Part shown: positions 1 through 12,100 of the stretch, piece after piece
Numbering within the stretch: position 1 is the stretch's first letter
How the letters are laid out: every line of letters begins with the position of its first letter
Assembly: GCA_903813345.2 (NCBI GenBank)
Contig: CAIIXF020000005.1
Location: 806,001-870,000, forward strand
Length of the DNA stretch: 64,000 nt
Source: Owenia fusiformis
Taxonomy: Eukaryota; Annelida; Polychaeta; Sabellida; Oweniidae
Direction of reading: 5' to 3'
Translations under genes and position numbers: made by a program
Notes under the pieces: generated by a model
The model's input: only the letters and a program-made list of their open reading frames with translations
Databases searched by the model: none
What the model was told of the DNA's origin: nothing

Positions 1-38
1 ATATTCACAAGTGAGCGTAGCGAACGAGTGAATATATT
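1..38. repeat. Short inverted repeat at the window edge
   Basis: ATATTCAC at 1-8 pairs with GTGAATAT at about 29-36, and the interior (GAGCGTAGCGAACGAG) is itself partly self-complementary. It looks like the terminal hairpin of a repeat cut by the window edge. No gene is associated. Confidence 0.4.
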
Positions 39-96
39 ATATTCTCACGAGAGTATAAGATGCACGATATACAGAATGAACCATTATATAATCTTA

Positions 97-406
97 TTAT
101 GCCACTCTAAGTTCAATTACAGTTGATTCGAACACAATCATAACAATTAAACACCATAAAAATATCCCATAGCCAACTCAAAAATGCTGATGTTGATCTC
201 GAACCATATATGACGTCACTTGATTCCAGGAAATCATGAACATTTTCATGATTTTTTATTCATTAGTTCCCAGAATGCACTTCTACAGTGGTATACGCTG
301 GAGTGTATACGGAGGAGTTGTATACGATGACGATATACCACTCTCCACTGTATATCGTTGTTATAGACCCATGTTATACAACTGTAATTGGACTTAGAGT
401 GGTATA
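97..406. mobile_element. MITE with about 28-bp inverted ends
   Basis: The sequence from 97 (TTATGCCACTCTAAGTTCAA, continuing to 125) returns as its reverse complement at 379-406. The interior holds several GTATAC and GATATACC words that also pair with each other, so the whole unit can fold back. There is no coding capacity, and no clear target-site duplication was found. The superfamily is undecided. Confidence 0.55.
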
Positions 407-1998
407 AATACTGATATACCTTGATTATCATTACCTTAGTTTATAATAGCATCAGGTAAGTCAATGCAACAGTCAATAAAATATTATCATTCATAAAATC
501 AAAACAACATTTTGATACATCAAATATCAAGAAAAATGGACAAATACATATAGTCTCAAGTGATACTGGGATAGACAATAATTCTTTTTCATACTTACAT
601 TTAAAATGATACAAGTAACTTAAGCTTAGTTAATTTCAATGAGTCAAAGAAAATTTGATAAATAGAATTAATGATAATGATGATGGCCTCCTAATAATTA
701 AATGGTGTTTTCATTATTTCTCATTAAATACTCCATCAAATAATAAATCATCATTATATTATTATAATATTATATTGCAACTGTTAATCAAACATCTTCT
801 ATTAATGTTATAATCACGGAATAGAGTTCATCCTCTGATTTATCAGTGATATGATTTTTAACCACGAATGGATATGATATCTGCACGGATATCTCATGGA
901 TAACGTTTCATTAGTGTCTCATAAGCTATTGTTACCGACAGCCTCATTTTTGAATCAAATAGCAATAATCTGTTAATGATCAGAGACAGTGTGATATCTC
1001 ATGGTTTGAAAGCTGTACATATTTGATGGTTTATTGAAAATATTCGAAAAACATGATATATAGACCAATATACTTTGATTTATAAAACAGCTGATTTTAT
1101 TTCATCGTCACATTTTGACATTTTATAGCCCATTTTTGTGACAGGTGTTCCACTTGGGGATTCATCAGTTTGTGCTTGTTACAGTGTTACATAAAATGCA
1201 ATTTTTTTAAAAATAAAACCTAAAAGCCATATGAACCATAAACACCAATATAAAATTTACCTGGTATTCCATGAAATCTTCTTTGAGAAATTTTCTTTGA
1301 AGAACAAAAAGCAAAGTTGACAGGATCTCACAAAGCTACCTCACTTAAAAAACTAAAATAAATGTATTACTGCAGTGCTATTTGGATCTAGTTAAGCTTT
1401 CACTTCTGACATAATATTTCATTTTATGTTTTCGGAGTAATTCCAAAGTAAAAGGTTACTGCAGGCATACATAGTACTACATAATTTATATGTATAACTC
1501 ACTCAATTAATTAAATTAATTTAATTTATATTCATTTCAAAACGCTAGCCTGTAATGCACATTGCGCTAGGCAGCGACCTGTGTAACTCTTTTGACTGCA
1601 ATATGATTGAAATAAATGTATAATGAACCGAACTACATAATACAAGTGAGTAATTACCAAGGAATTTATGAGACATATAAATCTACACCACTTACAAGAC
1701 ATAATTTATACAAAACTATCATGCCTCAAATGTTTTATCTAACTAAACCTGAAATTGAACAGTTCAATCAATTTATTACAAGAAACATGGCTAACATCAC
1801 TTAGGAACATTATGTAATGAAATGCCAACAATGTTCATTGTTCTAGCAGAGTGCCAAATATCTAAAAACAAGCATAAATTAAACAAAACAATTAACAAAA
1901 TTCATGAATACATTAGTGAATTTTTGACAAACTTTATGGTGCTTTTTAATGTTCTCAAATATTCAAGTTGTTTATTTAATCCATTTTCTGTTTCCTAG
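407..1998. other. AT-rich noncoding stretch
   Basis: No coding frame resembling a known protein was seen on either strand. The only open frames are about 60 codons, AT-rich and featureless. The stretch probably holds the 5' flank and possible upstream untranslated exons of the DEG/ENaC gene, and may also lie in an INTS13 intron if that gene continues to the left. Confidence 0.5.
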
Positions 1999-2147
1999 GT
2001 CTAATAATTAGTCAAGAGGAACCTTATGAGCAGTTAGCAAGCCACAAGCCTTCCTTCATCATTCATTAATGCAGACATCGTGAAAACAACAAGTAGTTTG
2101 TTAACAACCCCCACTGGAGTTAAACACAAAGGATGTACTAGGAACAC
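1999..2147 (+). other. Candidate 5' untranslated exon of the DEG/ENaC gene
   Basis: A pyrimidine-rich acceptor (TTTCTGTTTCCTAG) ends at 1998, and a strong donor (CACGTAAGAT) begins at 2148. A second acceptor (TTCATTTCAG) ends at 2209, which would leave a 62-bp intron and a final exon from 2210 that contains the whole coding region. This is inferred from splice-site shape only; transcript data would decide. Confidence 0.35.
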
Positions 2148-2342
2148 GTAAGATTAATTATGTAACAATCATCCGGAAGATAACAACACGACTTTTGAAT
2201 TCATTTCAGTTTTATATGGAAAACAGGAGGAACAAAGGTATATAACGTCATTGAACATCAGTTTGGAATCAGTTACTACACTGAACTATGAAACTATAGG
2301 AATTCAGAATAAGTTTTTGAACATTTCATACAAAATTTCAAA

Positions 2343-4133
2343 ATGCACTCAGAATCAAATAACAAATTGGAATTTCCACCAATCAGTGGTTATGATTTTG
2401 AGGTGACGACGACACCCAAAGAAAAGCGATACAGCGAGTTTGACTTCACTGCGACGACACCAAGGAGTAAAGGTCTGGATGGAATTGATGAGAAAAATGA
2501 ATCGCCCAAAAGAAAAGAAATTACTCCAGAAATAACGCCATTATTTAGGGAATTTTGTGATAATGCGTCAGTTCATGGAGTGAACCATTTAAGAACTGAA
2601 AGAGTGAAAGTGAAGCGCTGGGTGTGGACAATTTTTGTGATTCTTGCATTAGGTTTTAATTTATTCCATTGCTCTCTCCTTATTGACAAATATCTTGGTT
2701 TCCCATCAGAGGAGACACAATTCGTTGACCAATCATGGATTGAATTTCCTTCCGTGACAATATGTAACATAAATGCCATGTCAAGAATCACACGGAAGAA
2801 AATGTTGGAAGACAACAGCACGCTGCTTTACAAATGGCACGATTATGTGAACAATCGATTTGAGGCATTAGTGTCTGATCTGGCAGATGGATATTCATTA
2901 GAGGGGTCTAATCTACTTGACACCCTTGAACTATTATACAACAGGGTGCATCTACCAACTGGGTATCTCGAAAACATAGGTGAGGAAGCCCTAGAAGTAG
3001 GACACAAACTGAATGATCTTGTCGTCGATTGTACATTCGGCATAACAAAATGCCATGCAGTGAATTTCACCGCTTTCTTTGAATCAACCTATTATAACTG
3101 TTATACATTTAACGGTGGGAATGTATCTACGAGTCATAACAATCTAATCACGCGTACAACTGGGCCACAAGAGGGGCTTTCCATTATCATGTACCTAGAG
3201 AGTGATAATGGTAACATTAACGAAAATGGCAGTTATTTAACAATGTCGAAGTTGAACAATGCAGCAGGAGCAAGGGTGATGATTCATGCCCCGAATACAA
3301 TGCCAAGCCCAACAGATCAAGGTTTTGATATTCCACCAGGTTTTTCTAGCTCTGTTGGGGTCTCGGTGTCAACAAGGACTCGTCTAGGTGAGCCATATGC
3401 TAAATGCAGCAAGAGGGAGATTAACATTGGCACGGATTACCTCTATTCAGATAACATATGCCTGAAGTTATGCCAGCAACGATATGTCATGGGGAACTGT
3501 AATTGTATCAGTTCTTTACTACCATTCGACCGCAGCACAGACTTGTACTTCTGCGGACATATGGATTATAACAATAACGCAAGCTTTTTTGAAAATATGG
3601 CGTGTGAATCACGAGTCCTTGAAGAATTTGTACATAATGAGGATGTCCGTCGAGAATGCGGATGTCATCCTCCGTGTAATAACTACATCTACAATTACCA
3701 AACATCACAATCATACTGGCCATTAGAGTACTACCAAGCAGATTTTTACGACTTGTATATACTCAGTGACCCTAATAAGGAGAACCTTAAAGCATACCAG
3801 AACCTAAAACATCACAACGTACCACAATTGATCGAAAAGGGACTTATAAGGAAGAACTTCCTGAGGCTGAATGTATATTTGAAAGATCTGACAATAGTCC
3901 AACACATAGAAAAGAGGTCATATGCAATTGAGAATTTATTCAGTGACGTTGGAGGAACATTTGGACTATGGGCTGGAATGTCGATATTAACAATATGCGA
4001 GTTCAGTGAACTATTTTTTCGAGTAATGGCTATCTTAGTTAGTAAATTCTTATCCATATTTGGACCTATGTCAACCCGTGCGGTTGTTGAGGATTCAAGT
4101 TCTAACAGTCATACACCAGTAAGAAGGACTTAA
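2343..4133 (+). CDS. DEG/ENaC/ASIC-family cation channel, single coding exon
   Basis: A 596-residue, amiloride-sensitive-type sodium channel subunit of the plasma membrane, expected to work as a trimer. Visible in order: a cytoplasmic N-terminus with the gating His-Gly pair (residues 78-79 in ASVHGV), TM1 at about 92-115, the post-TM1 motif FPSVTICN (135-142), a cysteine-rich extracellular domain with CLKLCQQRYVMGNCNC (about 374-390) and ECGCHPPC (about 437-444), then TM2 with the selectivity filter Gly-Met-Ser (545-547) in FGLWAGMSILTICE. The filter is usually Gly/Ser-x-Ser, so this one is normal. The C-terminus is short and Ser/Thr-rich. Length is typical for invertebrate peptide-gated or acid-sensing members. 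The start ATG at 2343 follows AAA and is the first of the frame to include the whole N-terminus. The ligand (FMRFamide-like peptide, protons or other) cannot be told. The lack of introns suggests an old retrocopy or an intron-poor lineage; no decay is visible. Confidence 0.93.
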   Translation: MHSESNNKLEFPPISGYDFEVTTTPKEKRYSEFDFTATTPRSKGLDGIDEKNESPKRKEITPEITPLFREFCDNASVHGVNHLRTERVKVKRWVWTIFVILALGFNLFHCSLLIDKYLGFPSEETQFVDQSWIEFPSVTICNINAMSRITRKKMLEDNSTLLYKWHDYVNNRFEALVSDLADGYSLEGSNLLDTLELLYNRVHLPTGYLENIGEEALEVGHKLNDLVVDCTFGITKCHAVNFTAFFESTYYNCYTFNGGNVSTSHNNLITRTTGPQEGLSIIMYLESDNGNINENGSYLTMSKLNNAAGARVMIHAPNTMPSPTDQGFDIPPGFSSSVGVSVSTRTRLGEPYAKCSKREINIGTDYLYSDNICLKLCQQRYVMGNCNCISSLLPFDRSTDLYFCGHMDYNNNASFFENMACESRVLEEFVHNEDVRRECGCHPPCNNYIYNYQTSQSYWPLEYYQADFYDLYILSDPNKENLKAYQNLKHHNVPQLIEKGLIRKNFLRLNVYLKDLTIVQHIEKRSYAIENLFSDVGGTFGLWAGMSILTICEFSELFFRVMAILVSKFLSIFGPMSTRAVVEDSSSNSHTPVRRT

Positions 4134-4344
4134 TTACCTAAACTCAAACATCCTGGACTTAAAATAGCGAGGACTTTATCTCCTGAACCCAAACATCTGA
4201 ACTCAAACATTCAGGACTTAAAATTGCCAGGTTTTAAACAAAACTACCATGACTCAACTTTAAACATTTCTACCTTTTTACAATGACATAAACTTAATTA
4301 TAAGGAGAAACCATTTGCTAAATGTGATTCAGATTTTTTATTGA

Positions 4345-4350
4345 AATAAA
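4345..4350 (+). terminator. Polyadenylation signal AATAAA of the DEG/ENaC gene
   Basis: AATAAA lies 212 bases past the stop codon, in a 3' flank where short phrases such as GGACTTAAAAT recur. It is the first canonical hexamer on this strand after the coding region. Confidence 0.5.
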
Positions 4351-4433
4351 GATAAGGCAAAGTTTGTAAATAAAAAACAAATAAAAATTAAAGTTATTAA
4401 TAATCGAACACGGTAACCATGGAATAAATTTCA

Positions 4434-4705
4434 TTATCCTATGCCAAGTAGAGTTTTAGGGAGATAAGTTGGTAAGATATATCCCGTATCCTGATTTTGA
4501 GGTTTCCATATCCAGAACCTCCATATCTCCCGCCATATCACCCGTCTCGGTGCATATCTTCCTGCTTCGGTGCATATCTTCCCGCTTCCGGTAAGTAGTG
4601 GAAATGCAATAGAATGACTTTGCAAATGAATGATTTGTTTATTGTTACACCTTGTACTATATAAATGGCCATATGCCCCTGAAAACTCTACTTGGTATAG
4701 GATAA
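4434..4705. mobile_element. MITE with about 24-bp inverted ends
   Basis: TTATCCTATGCCAAGTAGAG at 4434 returns inverted as CTCTACTTGGTATAGGATAA ending at 4705 (one mismatch). The interior has repeated CATATC/GATATG words that can pair. It has no coding capacity, and the superfamily is unclear. Confidence 0.55.
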
Positions 4706-6058
4706 AGCAGTTATGTACGGTCAGTTTGGAAATTGGGTTCATCCCTCGTGAGATATGCACATCTACCTTCGGTCCCTACGGTCCCTCAGGTAGATATGCA
4801 TATCTCCCTCTGGATAAACCCCGTATCCAAAACCTCCTAGTACATAACCCTTATATATCCCACTGTTATGTTCCTTAAATCTCACTAGTCATAGGATAGA
4901 AAGTTGGTTGATCTGGATAATCTATAGAAATTCAAGTATTCATGCTAAATTGATAAATGTCTAGCTTAACAGGTAAAGCAAATGTTTCATTATTGAGGGA
5001 ACCTATCAAATCAACAAAGAGTCCAAAATAAAAAGTTAATATTGCTTTAGATGTGACTAAACTACATTAATTTTAGTAAAATTAAAAACAACATTTCTGA
5101 AAATCTTAATTTCTCGAATTGAGAGAAGGAGGGATTTAATCAAGAGCAAAACATCCTCTGGCCCTAATACTGATATTTTGATATGACCCCCACCTAGCCT
5201 AGTCTAATGTAGTGGTAGAACAATCAGAAAGCAGTAGTGTGAAGTCTTTGATAACAGCATGTGTTTAAGTGTTTCCTCCAGTGTAATCTATCTCTCTTGG
5301 TACATGAGAAGCATACTCTACCAACCCCTGAACAAATATAATTTACAAGAATTCAACTATATCTAGAGACTGGAGATGTATACAGGGTTATCATTAAGTA
5401 ATGAGACAGAGTTGTGACTGAATCTCATTAGGGACTGAATCAAAATGTCATTTTTAGATGTAAAAGGTAAATGTCACTTTTTAAGCTTGCTTAACAAACT
5501 TACTCATTGTATTAAAACGATACAATGATAAATGATTCAATAGCAGCTTGGGAGATATAAATAATTTTTTACAGATGATAAGTTTACATCATCACCTTTT
5601 GTGTACAAGCTTGTTGATAAAATAAAAATAAATAAACAAATAAAATTGGTCAGTGATATAGCATAACAAATAAAAAATGAATTGTTCAATGTTAACTGAG
5701 TTGTGAATTTTATAATGAACCAGGTGAAAATTTCATTATATACAATATCAAAATAACACTTATATACCAATTTAAACTCAACAATTGCCCTTTCAATAAA
5801 TACAAAAAAAAAATATATATATATTGGCCAGATTCGCGAGTCATAGAATAAAAAAAGGATGAACTAATTGAACTAATTTTCAGAAATTCTTTCTGAGAGT
5901 TTGTTGAATATAAATATTGCTTTTTGAATCTGGCCAATAAATGCTTCCTTCTTTGATGAAAGAAAAGTTGGCAGGGCTTATTTGAGTCCATGAACCATTG
6001 CCTTACTCTACTATTTTAATAGTGGCATCAAATAAAGTATAGGTGGTACTTATCTTAC
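4706..6058. other. Noncoding stretch, probably INTS13 intron 4
   Basis: The stretch begins with a GATATGCATATC-rich region related to the adjoining MITE. A 13-bp perfect inverted repeat (ATTGGCCAGATTC, 5823-5835 against 5927-5939) brackets about 90 bases. No INTS13 exon 5 was found on the minus strand, so the next exon must lie beyond the left edge or has been missed. Confidence 0.45.
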
Positions 6059-6130
6059 CTATCATTTGTTTTGTTGTGTCTTGTGATGGCATCTTGAACA
6101 TACGTCTCAAGGATTCGGATCTGAGCTTCA
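6059..6130 (-). CDS. INTS13: INTS13 coding exon 4
   Basis: The acceptor is GTGTTTCAG and the donor AG|GTAAGATA. The 72 bases complete the Ser codon begun in exon 3 and encode [20 protein letters not shown] followed by TND. This matches the human stretch after the ICITNAKS strand. The exon ends in phase 2. Confidence 0.85.
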
Positions 6131-9100
6131 CTGAAACACAAATTTCAATTTCAATCAATTAGATTAATTAGATTAGTTATGAGTTTCAAATGATTAAAGT
6201 ATGTATGAAACGTAATTGAAGCAAACTAGCCTTTAGCAAAAATGTAACATACATGTTATACTTGCAGAGACATCTTTTTAACTTGGGGAGGTTAAGCTAC
6301 ACATTTTATGAGAGCATTATTACCCGAGTGATTAATGCCCCCCCCCCTCTCAATTGGTTTTTCCAGGGACATAATTACAACATATTTCATGATACCATAC
6401 TCATTTGGCCAAGTTAATTTTTGTACGAAGGGAAGGAAAAATTCTACATGTTCACAAATAAGTTCAGAAACGTACAGATTAATTTCTCAGTATTAAATAG
6501 TGCAATGTAAAATCTGTCTAATCGGAATGCTCCTGTGACCAGCCAAGCGTTAGGATGGCAGATTTTTTACATGGTAATCTATAGCTGGGGAAAAATGGGA
6601 AAAAGGTACCCTTTACATTGAGGTGTTCAGATATACTGGTTTTCCTATAATTACTTTTGAGTAGATGGACTCTTCATTGTGAATTATATGGATGTCTTAA
6701 ACAATTTTGGCTTAAAATATGCTGCAAGAAGTTATTTGTGTGTGATGCTAAATTGTTACAATGAAAGCTATATATACAAACACCTCCCTGATCTGACCAC
6801 CTCTCAATGTGAACACTTATTGGTCCCATTTATCTGCCATAGACAGGGTGTCAAATAAGTCCCATCCCCCCTGCTACAGCTGTGTGATATAGCTAGTGTG
6901 ATATACCATTTGAAAGATCATCCAAAGTTAATGTTAACTCACCAACTGTCAAGTATTTTGGATGAAATTCACCTATATTTTCATGATGTCCTTTATAGTT
7001 AATGTACCCTCCTTAAGCAGCTTTCATTGCGTCAAAATGAGAATACGCCAAATTGCCATGTTTCTAGGCCTATGGTCACCTAAATTGATACAATGTAAAA
7101 ATTTGTGAGATTGATTGACACGTGTCAGATATATGCCAATCAACGTAACTTTGGAAGACCTTTCCAATGATACATCACACTTGATACCATAAATCTTGGT
7201 CTTGGCTGTAGAGGGGGGACATGACTTATTTGACACCCTGTAGACTGTCATGTTAAAAACCATATGGCAATCCAACAAACACCTTTGACTGGTCCATGTT
7301 ATTGGAATAACACAGGTTTCAACACTTATCACTCCAAACCATCTGTAATAATTACCTTTTAGCTGATGTGAGGCACACAATAGTGCCATTATTGGGCTCT
7401 CCCTCTTGGTCAGCACTAGCATCACATAGAGCTTGAACAGCACTTGCCAGGCCATGAATAACAGTGCAGTCATCAGCGGGATCCTCTATAGAAGGGGGTG
7501 GAATTGCACCAAGGCAGTTAAGTAGGAGATTTATGTTCTGTTGGCCTGGGGTCCAGTTGTTAAGTACTGCTGCACTTCGGTCACTGACCACCATTCGGAC
7601 CTGGATAAATCCAATTGAACTAGATATGGCATTTATAATAAGAAGTACAATTTCAGACTGACTTTGGAAATAAACCAATGAACCATAGTGAACAGGTGGA
7701 TGCTGTACCCACTTGCAATTTTGAGAATAGGCTTGCACCAAGCTGAAAATCCATTTGCACCCACTTGGAAATAAGGATAATCATGAAAATAAACATTTTT
7801 TGTTAAATTTGGTTGTGAAACTGATAAATTTTACGCTCATCGAGAAAATTGTTGATGATAATGACTATTCTCTCTATGTCATCATTTTTGGATTTATATC
7901 ATTAAACCCTATGCCCTATGCAGATTGCATGCTATAGCTACAAAAAAACAATACATAACATTTTAGATTTTCAACAAATGTTGATTGATGTTTTTATTTC
8001 ATGAAAACTCAATGATCGTGCATTAGCAAAATAACATATTTTATTAATGTTAATGAAATGTTGTTTTAAAATATATGCATACAAGATGCGATCCATATAT
8101 TCTGATAAAAATGCTCTCATTTTGCTATTTTTCACATTTCCCTCTCATTATTTTCAGAACTACCCTAAATACAGGTTACCATGGCAACCTTATCTCAAAA
8201 ATAATTTAAGATTTAGCTCTGATATTTTAGCATTGTATGTGTCATTACATAATCTTCAAGTTCTGAAAAAATGAGAGGGATAGGTGAAAATTTCACAAAA
8301 TGAGAGCATTTTTATCAGAATATATCGCCCCTTGTATATGCATGACTTATAAGAATATGACAAGTTGGGCATTTTAAGGTACATCTCCATGTCAGAAATT
8401 CTAATGTCTAAGGTGATTACTTCAGGGTTAATAACACATATTCTACATTTTTTGTACTTTTTAAAGTAGGTTAATGAATTTTTGAATTTTCTATACACAT
8501 GTACATTGTAGAAAATAAATAACCCCCTACTTAATCATCTACCCACATATAATACTAGTTACATTTATGTACTGTTTGTTCGTATATAATGCGCTACATG
8601 TACCTGCAAACAACATGGAAGCCATTGTTTTTTATAATAGAAATTATTTGCACAATACATGTTTACAGACTATAAAACAGCACCCAGAAATAGCTTCTCT
8701 AACGCAATCTCTCCATTCATTTAAATTGGTCTGTTTACTTGAGTGTGACAATGCTAGGTAGTCATAGCTTGTATTCACGAATGCAACTACTGGCTGCCAG
8801 CTACCGGATCAACCTATTAATTTTCATAAATCAGCCCATCATTTTGAAGTTGAAATAACGAATTAGTTGACGAACAGTGATCACATGACTTTTTATGTCA
8901 TTGTAAAGATGGATTTTAATGAAGCCACTCAGTTGAATTAGCAAGTCATTGTTGCTAGCTGCATCAATATATTGATAGGCAGATTAACCCATTATCCATA
9001 GCATATGACATATATTGTATGACAGGCATATGACATGTATTGTATGAAAGGCATATGACATGTATTGTATGACAGGCATATGACATGTATTGTATGACAG

Positions 9101-12100
9101 GCATATGACATATATTGTATGACAGGCATATGACATGTATTGTACGACATGCATATGACATGTATGACAGGCATATGACATGTATGACAGGCATATGACA
9201 TGTATTGTATGACAGGCATATGACATGTATTGTATGACAGGCATATGACATGTATTGTACGACATGCATATGACATGTATGACAGGCATATGACAAGTAT
9301 GACAGGCATATGGCATGTATTATATGACAGGAATATGACATGTATTGTATGATAGGCATATGGCATGTATTGTATGACAGGCATATGACATGTATTGTAT
9401 GATAGGCATATGGCATGTATTATATGACAGGCATATGACATGTATTGTATGATAGGCATATGGCATGTATTATATGACAGGCATATGACATGTATGACAG
9501 GCATATGACATGTATTGTATGACAGGCATATGACATGTATTGTATGACAGGCATATGACATGTATTGTACGACATGCATATGACATGTATGACAGGCATA
9601 TGACATGTATGACAGGCATATGGCATGTATTATATGACAGGAATATGACATGTATTGTATGATAGGCATATGACATGTATTGTATGATAGGCATATGGCA
9701 TGTATTATATGACAGGCATATGACATGTATTGTATGATAGGCATATGGCATGTATTATATGACAGGCATATGACATGTATTGTATGACAGGCATATGACA
9801 TATATTGTATGACAGGCATATGACATGTATTGTACGACATGCATATGACATGTATGACAGGCATATGACATGTATGACAGGCATATGGCATGTATTATAT
9901 GACAGGAATATGACATGTATTGTATGACAGGCATATGACATGTATTGTACGACATGCATATGACATGTATGACAGGCATATGACATGTATGACAGGCATA
10001 TGGCATGTATTATATGACAGGAATATGACATGTATTGTATGATAGGCATATGGCATGTATTGTATGACAGGCATATGACATGTATTGTATGATAGGCATA
10101 TGGCATGTATTATATGACAGGAATATGACATGTATTGTATGACAGGCATATGACATGTATTGTACGACATGCATATGACATGTATGACAGGCATATGACA
10201 TGTATGACAGGCATATGACATGTATTGTATGACAGGCATATGACATGTATTGTATGACAGGCATATGACATATATTGTATGACAGGCATATGACATGTAT
10301 TGTACGACATGCATATGACATGTATGACAGGTATATGACATGTATGACAGGCATATGGCATGTATTATATGACAGGAATATGACATGTATTGTATGACAG
10401 GCATATGACATGTATTATATGACAGACATTAGAGAAACCCATCATGATAGATGACAGCCTTCTATCAGTTTCCTTCTTTGCAAAGCAGAGAAGGCCTTGG
10501 TTTAAGAATGAGAGAAACCATTTGTCCTCAGTATAGCCATAATATCTCAATAAGGCCATTGAATCCTTCAGCATGCATTAGGCCTACCCCATATTCTTCA
10601 TATTTCTATCTTCGTTCATAGGGTAGGAATCACGCAATATTAATAAATAATTTATTAAACTGTAACATTTTAGAGTCATGATTTGTGCTCAATTGAGTCA
10701 TAATACTTCGATAAAGGCATTGAACTCTGCAGTGCCATGTTTTTATATTCTTTATATTTCTGTGGCATGTTTTACGCCATATTCTTCATATTTCTATCCT
10801 CATAGGACAAGAGTCTACTCCCTGCACCGAGTATCAGCTATTGGAGGACACTCAGCCATAGAACAATTATATCTAAATGTTTTAGTGTCCCGATCAAATA
10901 CTTTTCCACTACGATCATAATAGAATCCTTCATGGATAACTCCTTCTTGAAATGTATACAACTTCGCTAAAGGAGACCTTAACTTTGCGGAATATGTCCC
11001 AAAGTTGCTCCTGCTAACAACTAAGATATCACATTTGCTGAGAATCGTAAAATCTAAAATAGTTTTTTCCATGCCTTTACATGCTTCACTTTGGTTGTCA
11101 TAGCGATCAATATGAGTAATACGTCCCTCTGTGTCGTGTAACACATCAGGAAATAATCGTTGTGACTGCTCTCGTACTTCTTGAGAATCTGTCGTGACAA
11201 AAAGTTTGTATTTACGAGAAATGTTATATAATGATAGAAAATCCCAAAGTAATGGTAACCATTCTTTTTTGTTTCGTTTAGTTTCATCTTGGGGTACTGA
11301 TGGATTATGCCCCATTCTTATTTGAGCACAGACTAGCTGGATATCCTTATTTGGTCTTGCTCTAGCCATAAATGTAGCAAGGGCTCTTTGCATGTTTGGC
11401 TGTAGTTTAAACAGGTGGTTATAAGTCTCTCTGAAAATAGTCCCATCAGTAAAATAGTTCATATTAAAGCCAAGATCAGTGAGTGCTTTGTGGTATCGTG
11501 GGTCTTTGTAAAACGTTTGTGTCCACATTTGATTTGTGCTTATAATAACTACCTGTTCAGGGTATTTTTCATTGAAGCTCATTTCTGCACTTTTTTGTTC
11601 ACTTATCATTGTATAGTCATCACTATATTCTCTAGTAGGTTCAGCAAATATGATATCACCACAGTTCTCATAGTAATCAATCGCAGAGAGAATTCTGGTA
11701 TCACCTGTTGGTGTATCTGGTTCATGCCAAGGCTCATAATTCTCTCCAAGTACACTGTACAAGTCACACGGAAACTGAAAATCGATTCTAAATTTCCGTC
11801 TCAGAGCTATTGCTAGCAGAAAAGTACTATGTATCCCTTGTAAACGATCCCCTAGTCCTCCACAGGTACCTCTACATCTATATACAATGTATTTTTCTGA
11901 TTCAACTCTTCGAGCTTTAGTTATATGGTTTTGGGTATGAGCTCTCTCCCAGCTCTGGAATGCATATATTTTATACCTGCTATTAGCTAAAGCTTTGGCG
12001 ACCACATTGACTCTGAGTTCCATAGCTTCATCTAAAACATTGTCAGAACTTAAACTGACATGGTCCTTTGGAGTAGCCTTATCTACTATTGCTACTTTAT

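Noticed and set aside
1-38. Bacterial contamination suggested by GTGAGCGTAGCGAAC
   Set aside because: The phrase occurs in a hairpin within AT-rich DNA continuous with animal genes; a repeat end is a simpler reading.
7464-7661. Plus-strand 65-codon frame over INTS13 exon 3
   Set aside because: Antisense shadow of a clearly conserved minus-strand exon.
8964-10574. Long minus-strand open frames of up to 299 codons in the CATATG minisatellite
   Set aside because: The unit happens to lack stops in these frames; all three frames give the same low-complexity peptide shifted, with no start context or domain. Simple repeat, not a gene.
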